From the NCBI GenBank assembly GCA_025450555.1, contig JANWHF010000015.1, positions 1-8,543 of the forward strand: a stretch of DNA of 8,543 nucleotides, in the 5' to 3' direction. Both the position numbers and the translations under genes were made by a program. Under the pieces are notes generated by a model. It made no database searches. It was given only the letters and a program-made list of their open reading frames with translations, and was not told where the DNA came from. The stretch is from Tepidisphaeraceae bacterium. GTDB lineage: Bacteria; Planctomycetota; Phycisphaerae; Tepidisphaerales; Tepidisphaeraceae. Shown in pieces: positions 1 to 6,999 of the stretch. The stretch's first letter is position 1; every line of letters begins with the position of its first letter.

Positions 1-1
1 G

Positions 2-541
2 TCCCTGAGTTCACCGGGCGCGGGGCTGCGCGGCGTATTGGCTGCCGGACAGCCTGGGGGCGCTCAGAGCATCGTCCATGACATGCTTGCCGTCGCGTCC
101 GACATGCAGAAGTTTTTCGCCGATCACGGCGGCAAAAGCGCCGCCATGCGCCAAATGAACGAAAACTTCGTGCGCGCCATTAACGGCGAGCCTTCGCTCC
201 AACAGGCCGGCGGCAAAATCGACGGCGCTGTGGCCGAAAGCGATAAGGACGCTCTGCGTGGCCGCTACGCGCGCTTTGTGGACGCGGCCAACTCCTATTT
301 CCGCGCGCGGGCGATAGCCAGCCCCGCCAGGTTTGGGAGCAGTTCATCGCACGATACCGCGTTATGCCAACGACTCGCGGAGTTGTATCAGTCCGACATG
401 AGCCGCGACGAGGAATACTACTACGCCAACGATTTCGAAGGCCGATATCTTCCGATCATGGGCACCCGCGCCTCCTGCCCCGACCCGGCGTGGCCGCAGC
501 TTCATCCGGATGTGGAGCGGGCTATCGAGGAAGTGAAATGA
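2..541 (+). CDS. 3' part of an unrecognised protein (5' end outside window)
   Basis: The reading frame is open from the left edge to a TGA at 539-541, so 179 residues are visible and the true start lies upstream. A TTG at position 38 could be taken as a start, but nothing like a ribosome binding site precedes it and the frame stays open before it. Third codon positions are strongly G/C and the composition is protein-like, so it is very likely coding. The visible part is soluble, mostly helical by appearance, and has no membrane segment or signal peptide. Its C-terminal third is rich in acidic and aromatic residues (DEEYYYANDFEGRY), followed by a Cys-Pro-Asp-Pro stretch and a helical tail ending in EEVK. 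I do not recognise a family. It converges with the minus-strand gene ending at 656, and a strong hairpin sits between the two stops. Confidence 0.75.
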   Translation, partial: SLSSPGAGLRGVLAAGQPGGAQSIVHDMLAVASDMQKFFADHGGKSAAMRQMNENFVRAINGEPSLQQAGGKIDGAVAESDKDALRGRYARFVDAANSYFRARAIASPARFGSSSSHDTALCQRLAELYQSDMSRDEEYYYANDFEGRYLPIMGTRASCPDPAWPQLHPDVERAIEEVK

Positions 542-584
542 ATGGCGACGCAAGCCAATCGGGACAGAGAGTAATGGAATTGCC

Positions 585-619
585 GGACGCGGTTAGCTTT
601 ACACAAGCTAACCGCGTCC
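585..619. terminator. 15-bp perfect hairpin between converging genes, probable bidirectional terminator
   Basis: Arm 585-599 (GGACGCGGTTAGCTT) is exactly reverse-complementary to 605-619, with a 5-nt loop (TACAC). It lies 44 bases after the stop of the plus-strand gene and 37 bases after the stop of the minus-strand gene at 656. That is where a shared terminator is expected. There is no uninterrupted T-run directly after either arm; the nearest on the plus side is TTTTATTT about 14 bases on. It may therefore be a hairpin-only terminator, a 3'-end stabiliser, or a copy of a dispersed palindromic repeat. Confidence 0.7.
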
Positions 620-655
620 CAGCTGCATTCTGCTTTTATTTCGCCCGGCGCTGCA

Positions 656-1309
656 TCACCTTACGATGATTGTGTAAGTGAACTCGAACGGAGTTGGCCC
701 ACCGACCAGGTCTTGCCAGGCGGCGCCGGCGATGATTCCTCGGACTGTTACGGTGTGTGTCCCGCGCGACATCGGCGTGAGGAACACGCCGGTGCCGACG
801 TAGTGCGTGCCGCCGCCATCCTGAAGCGGGTCGGTCGTGGTTCCCACGACGTACGGGGCCCCTAAATCCGTGACCTTCCCGTCCACTTCGATCTCCAGCG
901 ACGCGCCGATCTCGTCGGCATCCAACAGGTAATCGGCGTCGGCCTGCCGGTCGCTGACGTCGCCCGGGAAATCGCCAATCACCGGCGGCGAATCGTCCGC
1001 GAAGAACACAGGAACATAAAAATGCGTGCCCTGGGTTACGGTGAACGTGTTCTGCGTCGGAAGCGGTGAATTGAACGGCACGTAAAGCAACTGGAATGGT
1101 ACGTCCGGCACTGTGTCCGCGGTCCGCGGCCCGGTGTTGAAAAGTGCGGTGTCGGCCGCAATCTCCGTCAGCGAATACCCCAGCGGCCGCGCCGACGCGG
1201 GCATCACGTTCCCCCCGCCGTCGGCTTTAGCCCAACGGCCCATGCCGCAAAGCGCGATTGTGGTGAAGACGATGAATAGACGCAAAGATATAGAGTTTCC
1301 TGCAATCAT
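656..1309 (-). CDS. Secreted hypothetical protein, beta-rich, no sorting tail
   Basis: This 217-residue protein begins with a hydrophobic signal peptide (residues about 9-29, predicted cleavage after AKA at 27-29). The mature part is low in Lys and Cys and rich in Thr, Val, Gly and Asp, as in exported beta-sandwich proteins. Residues 94-118 (GTHFYVPVFFADDSPPV and following) and 168-196 (THYVGTGVF, then GTHTVTVRG) look like paired beta-strands. The closing strands FEFTYTIIV end at the last residue, so there is no PEP-CTERM tail, unlike the two upstream genes. The start is well supported: AAGGAG lies 8 bases upstream, and the ATG overlaps the TGA of the preceding gene (ATGA, 1306-1309), implying translational coupling. 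It is the last gene of the operon. Cys21 follows Leu rather than Gly/Ala, so a lipoprotein signal is unlikely. No specific function can be assigned. Confidence 0.85.
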   Translation of the reverse strand: MIAGNSISLRLFIVFTTIALCGMGRWAKADGGGNVMPASARPLGYSLTEIAADTALFNTGPRTADTVPDVPFQLLYVPFNSPLPTQNTFTVTQGTHFYVPVFFADDSPPVIGDFPGDVSDRQADADYLLDADEIGASLEIEVDGKVTDLGAPYVVGTTTDPLQDGGGTHYVGTGVFLTPMSRGTHTVTVRGIIAGAAWQDLVGGPTPFEFTYTIIVR

Positions 1310-2115
1310 AGCGTTGCTCCTTTTCGGTTTGGTCTTCTGTTCAAGAGTGCGGAAGTGATCAGTGCCAACAGTGATACGGTTGTCGAAGGTTCGGGAACTG
1401 ACGCGGGAACCAGGCCCAAAGCATTAACATCCGTTGCTGGACCGGTCGTTATGGCGCCGGTCAGCGGATCGATTGTGTCGATTTCGAAAGTCGGGGAGTC
1501 CTCGACTCCATACAAGCGGCCATTCTCGTAAAGCATCGAATCCAGTTGGATGCCGCCAGGTGCGGAACCAATCAGGGTTGCGGCGCCGGTGGTGATATTC
1601 AGAGAGTAGAACTGCCCGAAGTCAATCATGTAGAGCGTACTGGAGCCGGCCGAAAGGCAAAAAGTCGCCGCCACACCGGTGCAGGGGTATTGCAGTCCCG
1701 TTGGCCCAATGACAGTCGCATTACCGGTTGCCGGATCGATGGTCGTGAGAAGGAAATTGACGCCGTCGGTCATCTCCAGCCCATACAGCGTTCCGCTGGA
1801 CGTGGAGCCTAATCCGAACGAGCCGCCCTGACTCCCGCCGACGTACGTTGCGAGGCCGCCGGCGGCGATGGTCGCTGGATCCACCTTCCATAATCCGAAT
1901 CCGCCCTGGGCGAAGCCGTAGATCGAACCATCGGATGTCTGGCCGAGGCCCGAAAAATACTCGCCAGTGCCTCCCAGGCTCGTGGTCTGACCAGTTGTCA
2001 GATTGATCGTCCCAAAGCCTGCGCCTTCGCTGGCCCAATTAGCCATGTCGTCGGCGCGGACCAGCGGGCAAATCCAGACCGCGATCGCGAATGCCAATAT
2101 AGCCAGCCGTTTCAT
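1306..2115 (-). CDS. PEP-CTERM sorting-domain protein with propeller-like repeats
   Basis: The 269-residue product starts MKRLAILAFAIAVW, a typical signal peptide with likely cleavage near VRA-DD (residues 19-22). The middle contains at least four degenerate repeats of the form hydrophobic-D/N-x-x-TG-x-x-T-x-(I/L)-G: near residues 37-52, 126-141, 172-187 and 215-228, with a further weak one at 77-94. This pattern is common in extracellular beta-propeller-like proteins. The C-terminus has the tripartite sorting signal: VPEPS at 240-244, a hydrophobic stretch at 245-258, then RRPNRK at 260-265. By family knowledge, this is recognised by an exosortase (not in this window) and anchors or releases the protein at the cell surface. 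I chose the ATG at 2115 because GGGAGGAA lies 6-7 bases upstream and the signal peptide begins there; the frame extends 43 codons further without leader features. It is 47 bases after the gene above, and its stop overlaps the next start. Confidence 0.9.
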   Translation of the reverse strand: MKRLAILAFAIAVWICPLVRADDMANWASEGAGFGTINLTTGQTTSLGGTGEYFSGLGQTSDGSIYGFAQGGFGLWKVDPATIAAGGLATYVGGSQGGSFGLGSTSSGTLYGLEMTDGVNFLLTTIDPATGNATVIGPTGLQYPCTGVAATFCLSAGSSTLYMIDFGQFYSLNITTGAATLIGSAPGGIQLDSMLYENGRLYGVEDSPTFEIDTIDPLTGAITTGPATDVNALGLVPASVPEPSTTVSLLALITSALLNRRPNRKGATL

Positions 2116-2162
2116 CGCATTCCTCCCGAGGACTCGAGCGCCGATTTCGCCCATCTTCCGTT

Positions 2163-2801
2163 TCACAACGCGGCTGATTGCCGCAAGCGACCGCGCAGCC
2201 GAGCGCCAGCCAGCAGCGCCAGTACGCAGGCACCACCGCCCCACGCACTGGGCGTGGGAGCCGCGGTAACTTCAATGGTGTATGCCCCTGAGTTGTCGCC
2301 GTACTGACCGTCGTCCACGCCGAACCGAAGCGCCGACGATCCTGGCCCCGCGATCGAACCGGTATCGATGAGGAACGAATAGGTATGGTCCGCTCTGTAG
2401 GCCGGCAGGTAAGGGCTTGTTACCGCTGTACCCGCATTAACATCGTAAACGATGTGGTTTACCGCATCGTCCGGCTGGTTCTCGGCGAGCGTAGGACCTT
2501 TGGTAATTTCCAATTGGTAGAAGCCACCGGCGCTATCGTTATGTGGCGAGCCGGCAAATGCTCCCGTATACAAATAGAACGCATCATTCAAATCGCCGAA
2601 GAGCGAGTTTCCGCTCCCTGACACGGTAACCTCGACCAGCCCAGAGTACTCGTTAGCGGTCACCGCACCGCCGGAGTTCGCGAAATTGGCGGTCAGAGCT
2701 TCCGCGCTGGCTTGAGCGGCTCCGAATGCCATGGCCAGGACGGCAAGCCACCGCCAATTCGTACCCCTTCTCCAGACGTGCATTGAAAATGTTCTCCGCA
2801 T
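2163..2801 (-). CDS. Exported protein with PEP-CTERM-like tail and a YGDNSG motif
   Basis: This is the first gene of the exported-protein operon (212 residues). The start at 2801 has GGAGG four bases upstream. An in-frame ATG at 2783 (M7) also has a GGAGA upstream and cannot be excluded. The signal peptide has an Arg-rich start and hydrophobic core LAVLAMAFGAAQ, with cleavage likely after ASA (31-33). The mature domain ends with LRFGVDDGQYGDNSGAY (158-174). The D-x-x-YGDNSG pattern recurs at the end of beta-sandwich, lectin-like domains in PEP-CTERM proteins. The tail is PTPSAW (183-188), a Gly/Ala/Leu-rich hydrophobic run (189-200), then RLRGRLR (201-207). This is a tripartite sorting signal with PTP in place of PEP, probably a lineage variant. 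It may bind cell-surface polysaccharide, by inference only. Its neighbours are also exported, consistent with an envelope or matrix role. Confidence 0.87.
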   Translation of the reverse strand: MRRTFSMHVWRRGTNWRWLAVLAMAFGAAQASAEALTANFANSGGAVTANEYSGLVEVTVSGSGNSLFGDLNDAFYLYTGAFAGSPHNDSAGGFYQLEITKGPTLAENQPDDAVNHIVYDVNAGTAVTSPYLPAYRADHTYSFLIDTGSIAGPGSSALRFGVDDGQYGDNSGAYTIEVTAAPTPSAWGGGACVLALLAGARLRGRLRQSAAL

Positions 2802-3071
2802 AAAACCTCCATTGATTAGCTACTACGGACTTGCGTGACCCCTTGCCTGGACGGACGGTCCGGCCCGCAGTTGATCCGCCGATGATTGATGGCCCACAAC
2901 GCCTCGTGATTCCCCCAAGCTTCAATGCGGAATCGGAAGGTGCGATCCCTCACAAATTCTTGCGAGGCGCGAGAAGTCGGTTAGGCTGTGGAAGGAAAAT
3001 AGAATCGTGCTCGGAGAGTGGGATCAAACCAGTGAGCTGGGCTCGCGAGCGATCACCTGCGTGGTCACGCG
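2802..3071. other. Intergenic spacer between the kinase gene and the exported-protein operon
   Basis: This 270-bp spacer lies downstream of the kinase stop and upstream of the exported-protein operon, so it should hold that operon's promoter. Two small perfect palindromes are visible: GCGTG-GT-CACGC at 3059-3070, directly after the kinase stop, and GCTCGCGAGC at 3041-3050. A third lies at 2852-2862 (CGGAC-G-GTCCG). None has a following T-tract, so no clear terminator is called. I could not identify a convincing sigma-70 or ECF promoter. The only clear signal is the GGAGG ribosome binding site next to 2801. Confidence 0.5.
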
Positions 3072-5495
3072 TCAATGGTGCGCGTCGCCGGAGCCTGATC
3101 TGACCGTTTCGGATGCTGCCGGCGATGCGCCTGAGGAATTAACCTTCGCGAATACAGTCTCCGCCTCGCGCGATGCGATCTGAGCGATCAACCAGTCTTG
3201 AGTACCAACGTATTCGCTGGGGCTCGATTCATTGGGTAGGGCCTGGAGTCGGCGCCGTGCGAGCATGAGTAATTGTTTCGCCTGATCAAGGTTGCGCCGG
3301 CGATGCTCCGTCATCGCAAGGTAGAATGTCGCAGTCGCTTCTTGCTCGGCAAGGGTGACGCGTATTGCCTCGAACTTCGCCGGGGCCTTGGCGAAGGCAT
3401 CAAGACATCGAGTCAGAAAATGAAAGGCCGCATCGAATTCTCGAGTCCGGTATGCGACCATTCCTCTCAGCAAAAGAGAATCTGGAGCAACTGCCCTATT
3501 CGGTGGGCTTTGTTCAGCAACGCTGATCACGGGCTCGAGGCTCGGAATCGCATCGTCGGCCAATAAGAACATCTTTGCCATCAAAGGTGAAATGGGACTC
3601 TTGCTGCCGTGGAATTGCGGCAGTATTTCACGGCAAGACTGCTGGTAGGCGGCGTAATCTGCAAGATATGCCTGGAGCGCGATCGACTCCGTCAAGCTAT
3701 ACGCATTGGTTGGCGCGAGTTTTCGCAGCCTCGCGAAATCCGTCTGGGCTTCGCGGAAATGGTGCAACAAGAGATGGGCGTCTGCTCGTTTCTGTAGCAG
3801 GCGTTGCAGCCTGGCATCGTTGATTTCCACGCCATTGATCTCAGATGAGACAGCGACGACTTCCACCTCAAGGGCTTCCCGCAGTTTTTTCCACCACTGA
3901 GTAGCCTGGACGTCGTCGTTTCGCAGACGAGACATCTTTACGAGAAGCATGATGAGGTTCGACGCATATTCCCTGCGGGTCGGCAAATCCTCGAAACACC
4001 ACTCTGCCTGGTTTTTGAATGTCTGTTCATCCGCCAGCGATGGATTGGCGACGCTCAGCAGAGAACCGTAAAAGTCGTTCATCCCGGTTAATGTGGCGAT
4101 CTGTCTTTCCGTACGCAGTTGTTCGGCAAGCAACTGATCCCGCTGGAGGGCGATCTGCTTCGCCGCGGCCGCGGTGGATCCCTGGGCATGCTGCGCGCGC
4201 ACCGCCTGCCAGGTGCTCACCGCCGTCGCCGCGATCAGCACTCCCGCAATCACCCCCGCCGTGATGATCGCCCCCTTGTTCCGGCGCAGGGTCTTGCGAA
4301 ACCGGTACACCCGCGACGGCGGACAGGCTTCCACCGGCTGGTCCGCCAGGTACCGTCCCACGTCTGCGGCGAACCCGCTGGCCGTGTCATATCGGCGGCC
4401 GCGGTCCTTCTCCATCGCTTTCATCACGATCCAATCCAATTCGCCCCGAACGGTCTGGCTCAGCTTCCTGCGGTCTGTTTGCTGCTGGGAGAAAACAGTA
4501 GACGGGCTTTGGCCGAGCGTGCTCAATCGGGTGCTCGGCCTGGGCGGCTCTTCCTCGCGGATGATGCGGCGGATCTCGTCGTACGCCGCGTCGGCCAGAC
4601 GCTTCTTGTCGAACGGCGTGGTGCCCGTCAGCAGCTCGTACAAGAGCACGCCCAGGCTGTAGACGTCGCTGCGCGTGTCGACGTCCTGGAGCGCATTCAT
4701 CTCTGCCTGCTCCGGACTCATATAGAGCGGCGTCCCGATGAGCTGCCGGAACTCGGTGAACAACGTCTGCTCGGTAAGCCGCTGCCCCGCTATCGCCTTG
4801 GCGATGCCGAAGTCGATCACCTTCGGCACGGGCGTTTTGTCATCGGCGACGGTGACCAGGACGTTGTTGGGCTTGAGATCGCGGTGGATAATCCCCTTAT
4901 GATGCGCGTGTTGAACCGCCTGGCAGACCTGCACGAACAGTTCCAGCCGCTGACGGGGCGAAAGCTTTTGCTGGTCGCAGTATTCGGTGATCGGGATGCC
5001 GCGGACCAGTTCCATTACAAAGTAAGGCCGGCCGGCATCGGTGATGCCAGCGTCAAAGACTTTGGCGATGTTAGGGTGATCCATCATCGCAACGGCTTGC
5101 TGCTCGGCTTCGAAGCGCGCGATCACCCGCCGCGAGTCCATTCCCGGCTTGATGATCTTGAGCGCGACGCGGCGATGGACCGGGCGAAGTTGCTCGGCCA
5201 TGAAGACGATGCCCATTCCGCCTTCGCCAATTTGCTCGAGCAGTTTGTAATTGCCCACGAGGGTGCCGGCAGATTCGGCCGGCGGATGGTTTGAGGTGCT
5301 TTGGTCGGGCGGCGCGGCGCGGCGGATTGCCGAAACCTCCAGGAAACTTCCCGCGCGCTGGTGGGCGAGCAGAAGGTCTTCAATTTCCCGGCGCAAAGCC
5401 GAGTTGTCCTGGCAGGCGCGGTCGAGGAAGGCCGATCGCTCCGCCAGAGAGCTGATTGCCAGGGCCTGATCGAAGAGGGTTTCGAGGTCGCTCAT
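3072..5495 (-). CDS. Membrane-anchored serine/threonine protein kinase with C-terminal sensor/TPR-like region
   Basis: 807 residues. Residues 1-60 form the helical leader often seen before planctomycete kinases (FDQALAISSLAERSAFLD onward). A Hanks-type kinase domain starts near residue 83 with all key elements: glycine loop GEGGMG (90-95), VALK with Lys113, catalytic loop HRDLKPNN (204-211, Asp206), DFG (228-230), the GTPLYMSPEQ activation-segment end (254-263), and DTRSDVYSLG (273-282). It should phosphorylate Ser/Thr using ATP on the cytoplasmic side. A hydrophobic segment at about 408-429 crosses the membrane, followed by a short coiled coil and about 370 helical residues. These read as divergent TPR-like repeats and end in a QDWLIAQIASREAE motif typical of the family. 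I start at 5495 rather than 5555 because GGAGGG lies 7 bases upstream and the ATG overlaps the sigma factor's TGA (ATGA, 5492-5495). The pair is therefore co-translated, and the kinase probably controls or is controlled with the sigma factor. Confidence 0.95.
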   Translation of the reverse strand: MSDLETLFDQALAISSLAERSAFLDRACQDNSALRREIEDLLLAHQRAGSFLEVSAIRRAAPPDQSTSNHPPAESAGTLVGNYKLLEQIGEGGMGIVFMAEQLRPVHRRVALKIIKPGMDSRRVIARFEAEQQAVAMMDHPNIAKVFDAGITDAGRPYFVMELVRGIPITEYCDQQKLSPRQRLELFVQVCQAVQHAHHKGIIHRDLKPNNVLVTVADDKTPVPKVIDFGIAKAIAGQRLTEQTLFTEFRQLIGTPLYMSPEQAEMNALQDVDTRSDVYSLGVLLYELLTGTTPFDKKRLADAAYDEIRRIIREEEPPRPSTRLSTLGQSPSTVFSQQQTDRRKLSQTVRGELDWIVMKAMEKDRGRRYDTASGFAADVGRYLADQPVEACPPSRVYRFRKTLRRNKGAIITAGVIAGVLIAATAVSTWQAVRAQHAQGSTAAAAKQIALQRDQLLAEQLRTERQIATLTGMNDFYGSLLSVANPSLADEQTFKNQAEWCFEDLPTRREYASNLIMLLVKMSRLRNDDVQATQWWKKLREALEVEVVAVSSEINGVEINDARLQRLLQKRADAHLLLHHFREAQTDFARLRKLAPTNAYSLTESIALQAYLADYAAYQQSCREILPQFHGSKSPISPLMAKMFLLADDAIPSLEPVISVAEQSPPNRAVAPDSLLLRGMVAYRTREFDAAFHFLTRCLDAFAKAPAKFEAIRVTLAEQEATATFYLAMTEHRRRNLDQAKQLLMLARRRLQALPNESSPSEYVGTQDWLIAQIASREAETVFAKVNSSGASPAASETVRSGSGDAHH

Positions 5496-6085
5496 GTTGC
5501 GCCCTCCGTTGCACCGCCGATCCGACGATACAGCCACGCCCGGGCAAAGGACCAATGCCGTTCGGCGGTGGCGCAGGAGATCCCCAGTGCGTCGGCGGCT
5601 TCCGCCGTGGTAAGCCCGGCAAAAAACTTCAGCTTCACCAGCATTGCCTTTTGTTCATGGACTTTGGCGAACTCGTTCAACGCCTCGTCCAGGGAGAGCA
5701 GGTCTTCCGGAGGCTCGGCGAGGCTCAACTCGAGCGAGCCGAGGTCGAGGCGCTTGCGGTTCCCGCCACGCTTGAGGCTTCGTGACTGGCGGGCGCGGTC
5801 CACAATGATGCGTCGCATGGCCTCGGCGGCCGCGGCGAAGAAGTGGCCTCGCCCCTCCCAGCGGCAGTCTGCCGATTTTCCATTCTCCACCAGCCGAAGA
5901 AATGCCTCGTGGACAAGCGCCGTCGCCTGCAGGGTGTGGTCGGGCCGCTCCTGGCGCATGCGCTGACGCGCCAGTTGCCGAAGCTCTTCATAAACCAACG
6001 GCAATAGCGCCTCCGCGGCCGAAGGATCACCCCCGGCCATTCCATCGAGCAGCCGTGTCACCGTTGCTGAAGCCGAACCATCCAT
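5492..6085 (-). CDS. ECF-like RNA polymerase sigma factor (TIGR02999 / Sigma70_ECF type)
   Basis: The 197-residue product has the hallmarks of this family. The sigma-2 region (about 8-100) includes RPDHTLQATALVHEAFLRL (47-65) and RGHFFAAAAEAMRRIIVDRA (79-98), for core-polymerase binding and -10 recognition. After a linker rich in Leu and Glu, the sigma-4 helix-turn-helix (about 145-188) contains GLTTAEAADALGISCATAER, for -35 binding. Length fits the family. There is no anti-sigma gene next to it. Instead its stop overlaps the start of a transmembrane Ser/Thr kinase, an arrangement recurrent in Planctomycetota where the kinase is thought to replace an anti-sigma factor (family knowledge; mechanism here inferred). 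The start at 6085 has only a weak purine-rich leader (GGGGAAGCGAG) upstream and an out-of-frame ATG at 6090, so low basal translation is possible. It faces away from the gene at 6373. Confidence 0.95.
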   Translation of the reverse strand: MDGSASATVTRLLDGMAGGDPSAAEALLPLVYEELRQLARQRMRQERPDHTLQATALVHEAFLRLVENGKSADCRWEGRGHFFAAAAEAMRRIIVDRARQSRSLKRGGNRKRLDLGSLELSLAEPPEDLLSLDEALNEFAKVHEQKAMLVKLKFFAGLTTAEAADALGISCATAERHWSFARAWLYRRIGGATEGAT

Positions 6086-6372
6086 TCCATGCTCGCTTCC
6101 CCGAAACCCTGCCTTCGTTCACGAGCTGTCAATGATCAATGCGAAATGCGGCGGCTCATTCCCTCAAATCATTTGCCAATCAATGCTCGAGAGGGACGCC
6201 GCCAGGATCGTCAACAGTTTACCCGCATTTGAAGCCACAACCTAGAATGGCACCGCGCAAAGGGCACCGCGTAAAACGGCCCCTTCAGAAGGAAGACGTG
6301 GGTCCTCCATTGGGAGGATCGGGCGAGGCGATTTCGTTTCGGTCGCACTTGCGCCGCGGGTAAAATGCGGCA
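6086..6372. promoter_or_regulatory. Divergent promoter spacer
   Basis: This 287-bp spacer lies between two genes transcribed outward, so promoters for both the sigma-kinase operon and the membrane protein should lie here. On the minus strand, TTGACA (6127-6132) and TTGACG (6209-6214) resemble -35 elements, but neither has a good -10 at standard distance. On the plus strand, TAAAAT (6361-6366) resembles a -10 but sits only 7 bases before the ATG, which would give a very short or absent leader. Other structure: a 14-bp tandem duplication (6249-6276) and a small hairpin TCCTCC-ATTG-GGAGGA (6303-6318). No promoter can be called with confidence. Confidence 0.4.
6249..6276. repeat. 14-bp tandem duplication in the divergent spacer
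   Basis: Unit GGCACCGCGCAAAG (6249-6262) is followed directly by GGCACCGCGTAAAA (6263-6276), with 12 of 14 bases matching. Adjacent near-identical units in a divergent promoter region could be paired regulator sites, or a simple replication slippage product. Confidence 0.6.
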
Positions 6373-6999
6373 ATGCGCTGCCTCGCCCGATGGATGCTGA
6401 ACGCGCTGGCCATTGTTTCGCTGCTGCTTTGCATCGCGACGGCGATCCTGTGGGCGGTCAGCTATCGGCAATTCATCGACGTCGGCCAGATCAGTACACG
6501 CCTGGATGCGACTACTTACACGCAGCACCTGATTCGCCTGGGATCGAACAATGGCCGGTTCCTGTTTACTCGGCGGGATCTGATTTGGCCGAGGCCTGTA
6601 ATCGCTGACAACATTCCGAACTGGGAGAAGGAAAACGGATGGTACTTCACGCGGATGCCGCCTTTCGACATGTATTATGTCTTCCCTCGCCAACCCGGGG
6701 ACCACTCCTGGCACAAGTACATTGGCGGCATTCGATTCAGGCGAGGGCTGGAGTTGGGCGGTAATAGCAGCAGGAGCATGATTGGGTTCGTCCTGTTCGT
6801 GCCGCACGCGTATGTCTGCGTCGCACTGGCGATCTTGCCTGCCCTCCGCGCGCGGCGCGTTCTGCGTCGTTGGAGAGCGAATCGGCGCGGCTTGTGTCAG
6901 AAATGCTTTTATGATCTTAAGGGCAATGTCAGTGGCGTGTGCCCTGAATGTGGGACCGCGATCGCCGGCGCTTCCGCCACTTATTCGATTTCAGCCTGA
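6373..6999 (+). CDS. Two-helix membrane protein with C-terminal zinc ribbon (planctomycete-type)
   Basis: 208 residues. An N-terminal transmembrane helix (about 10-30, LALAIVSLLLCIATAILW-like) is followed by an extracytoplasmic domain of about 105 residues. It contains several Trp/Tyr-rich segments (NGWYFTRMPPFDMYYVF at 88-104). A second helix lies at about 136-158 (IGFVLFVPHAYVCVALAIL). After an Arg-rich stretch (RARRVLRRWRANRR, 159-172) comes a cytoplasmic zinc ribbon with CxxC at 175-178 and CPEC at 190-193. This architecture (helix, short loop domain, helix ending near LPAL, Arg-rich linker, GLCxxC-x-YDL-x-CPECG) is very common in Planctomycetota, usually as an uncharacterised protein. 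Its role is unknown. The loop sequence is much less conserved than the helices and ribbon. No clear Shine-Dalgarno sequence precedes the ATG; an out-of-frame ATG lies 8 bases earlier. Confidence 0.88.
   Translation: MRCLARWMLNALAIVSLLLCIATAILWAVSYRQFIDVGQISTRLDATTYTQHLIRLGSNNGRFLFTRRDLIWPRPVIADNIPNWEKENGWYFTRMPPFDMYYVFPRQPGDHSWHKYIGGIRFRRGLELGGNSSRSMIGFVLFVPHAYVCVALAILPALRARRVLRRWRANRRGLCQKCFYDLKGNVSGVCPECGTAIAGASATYSISA

Noticed and set aside
538..669. Small plus-strand frame starting at an ATGA overlap with the first gene
   Set aside because: Its 43 codons run straight through the perfect hairpin and its composition is poor; the overlap is likely chance.
2116..2244. 43-codon upstream extension of the PEP-CTERM gene
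   Set aside because: It would bury the signal peptide and run into the preceding gene. The ATG at 2115 has a strong ribosome binding site.
4119..5294. 391-codon plus-strand open frame
   Set aside because: It lies antisense to the kinase domain, whose motifs are complete on the other strand. Its translation is Arg/His/Leu-rich and unlike any protein; it is a by-product of GC-rich codon use.
5496..5555. 20-codon upstream extension of the kinase
   Set aside because: It overlaps the sigma factor further, has no leader features, and the ATG at 5495 has GGAGGG plus the ATGA coupling.
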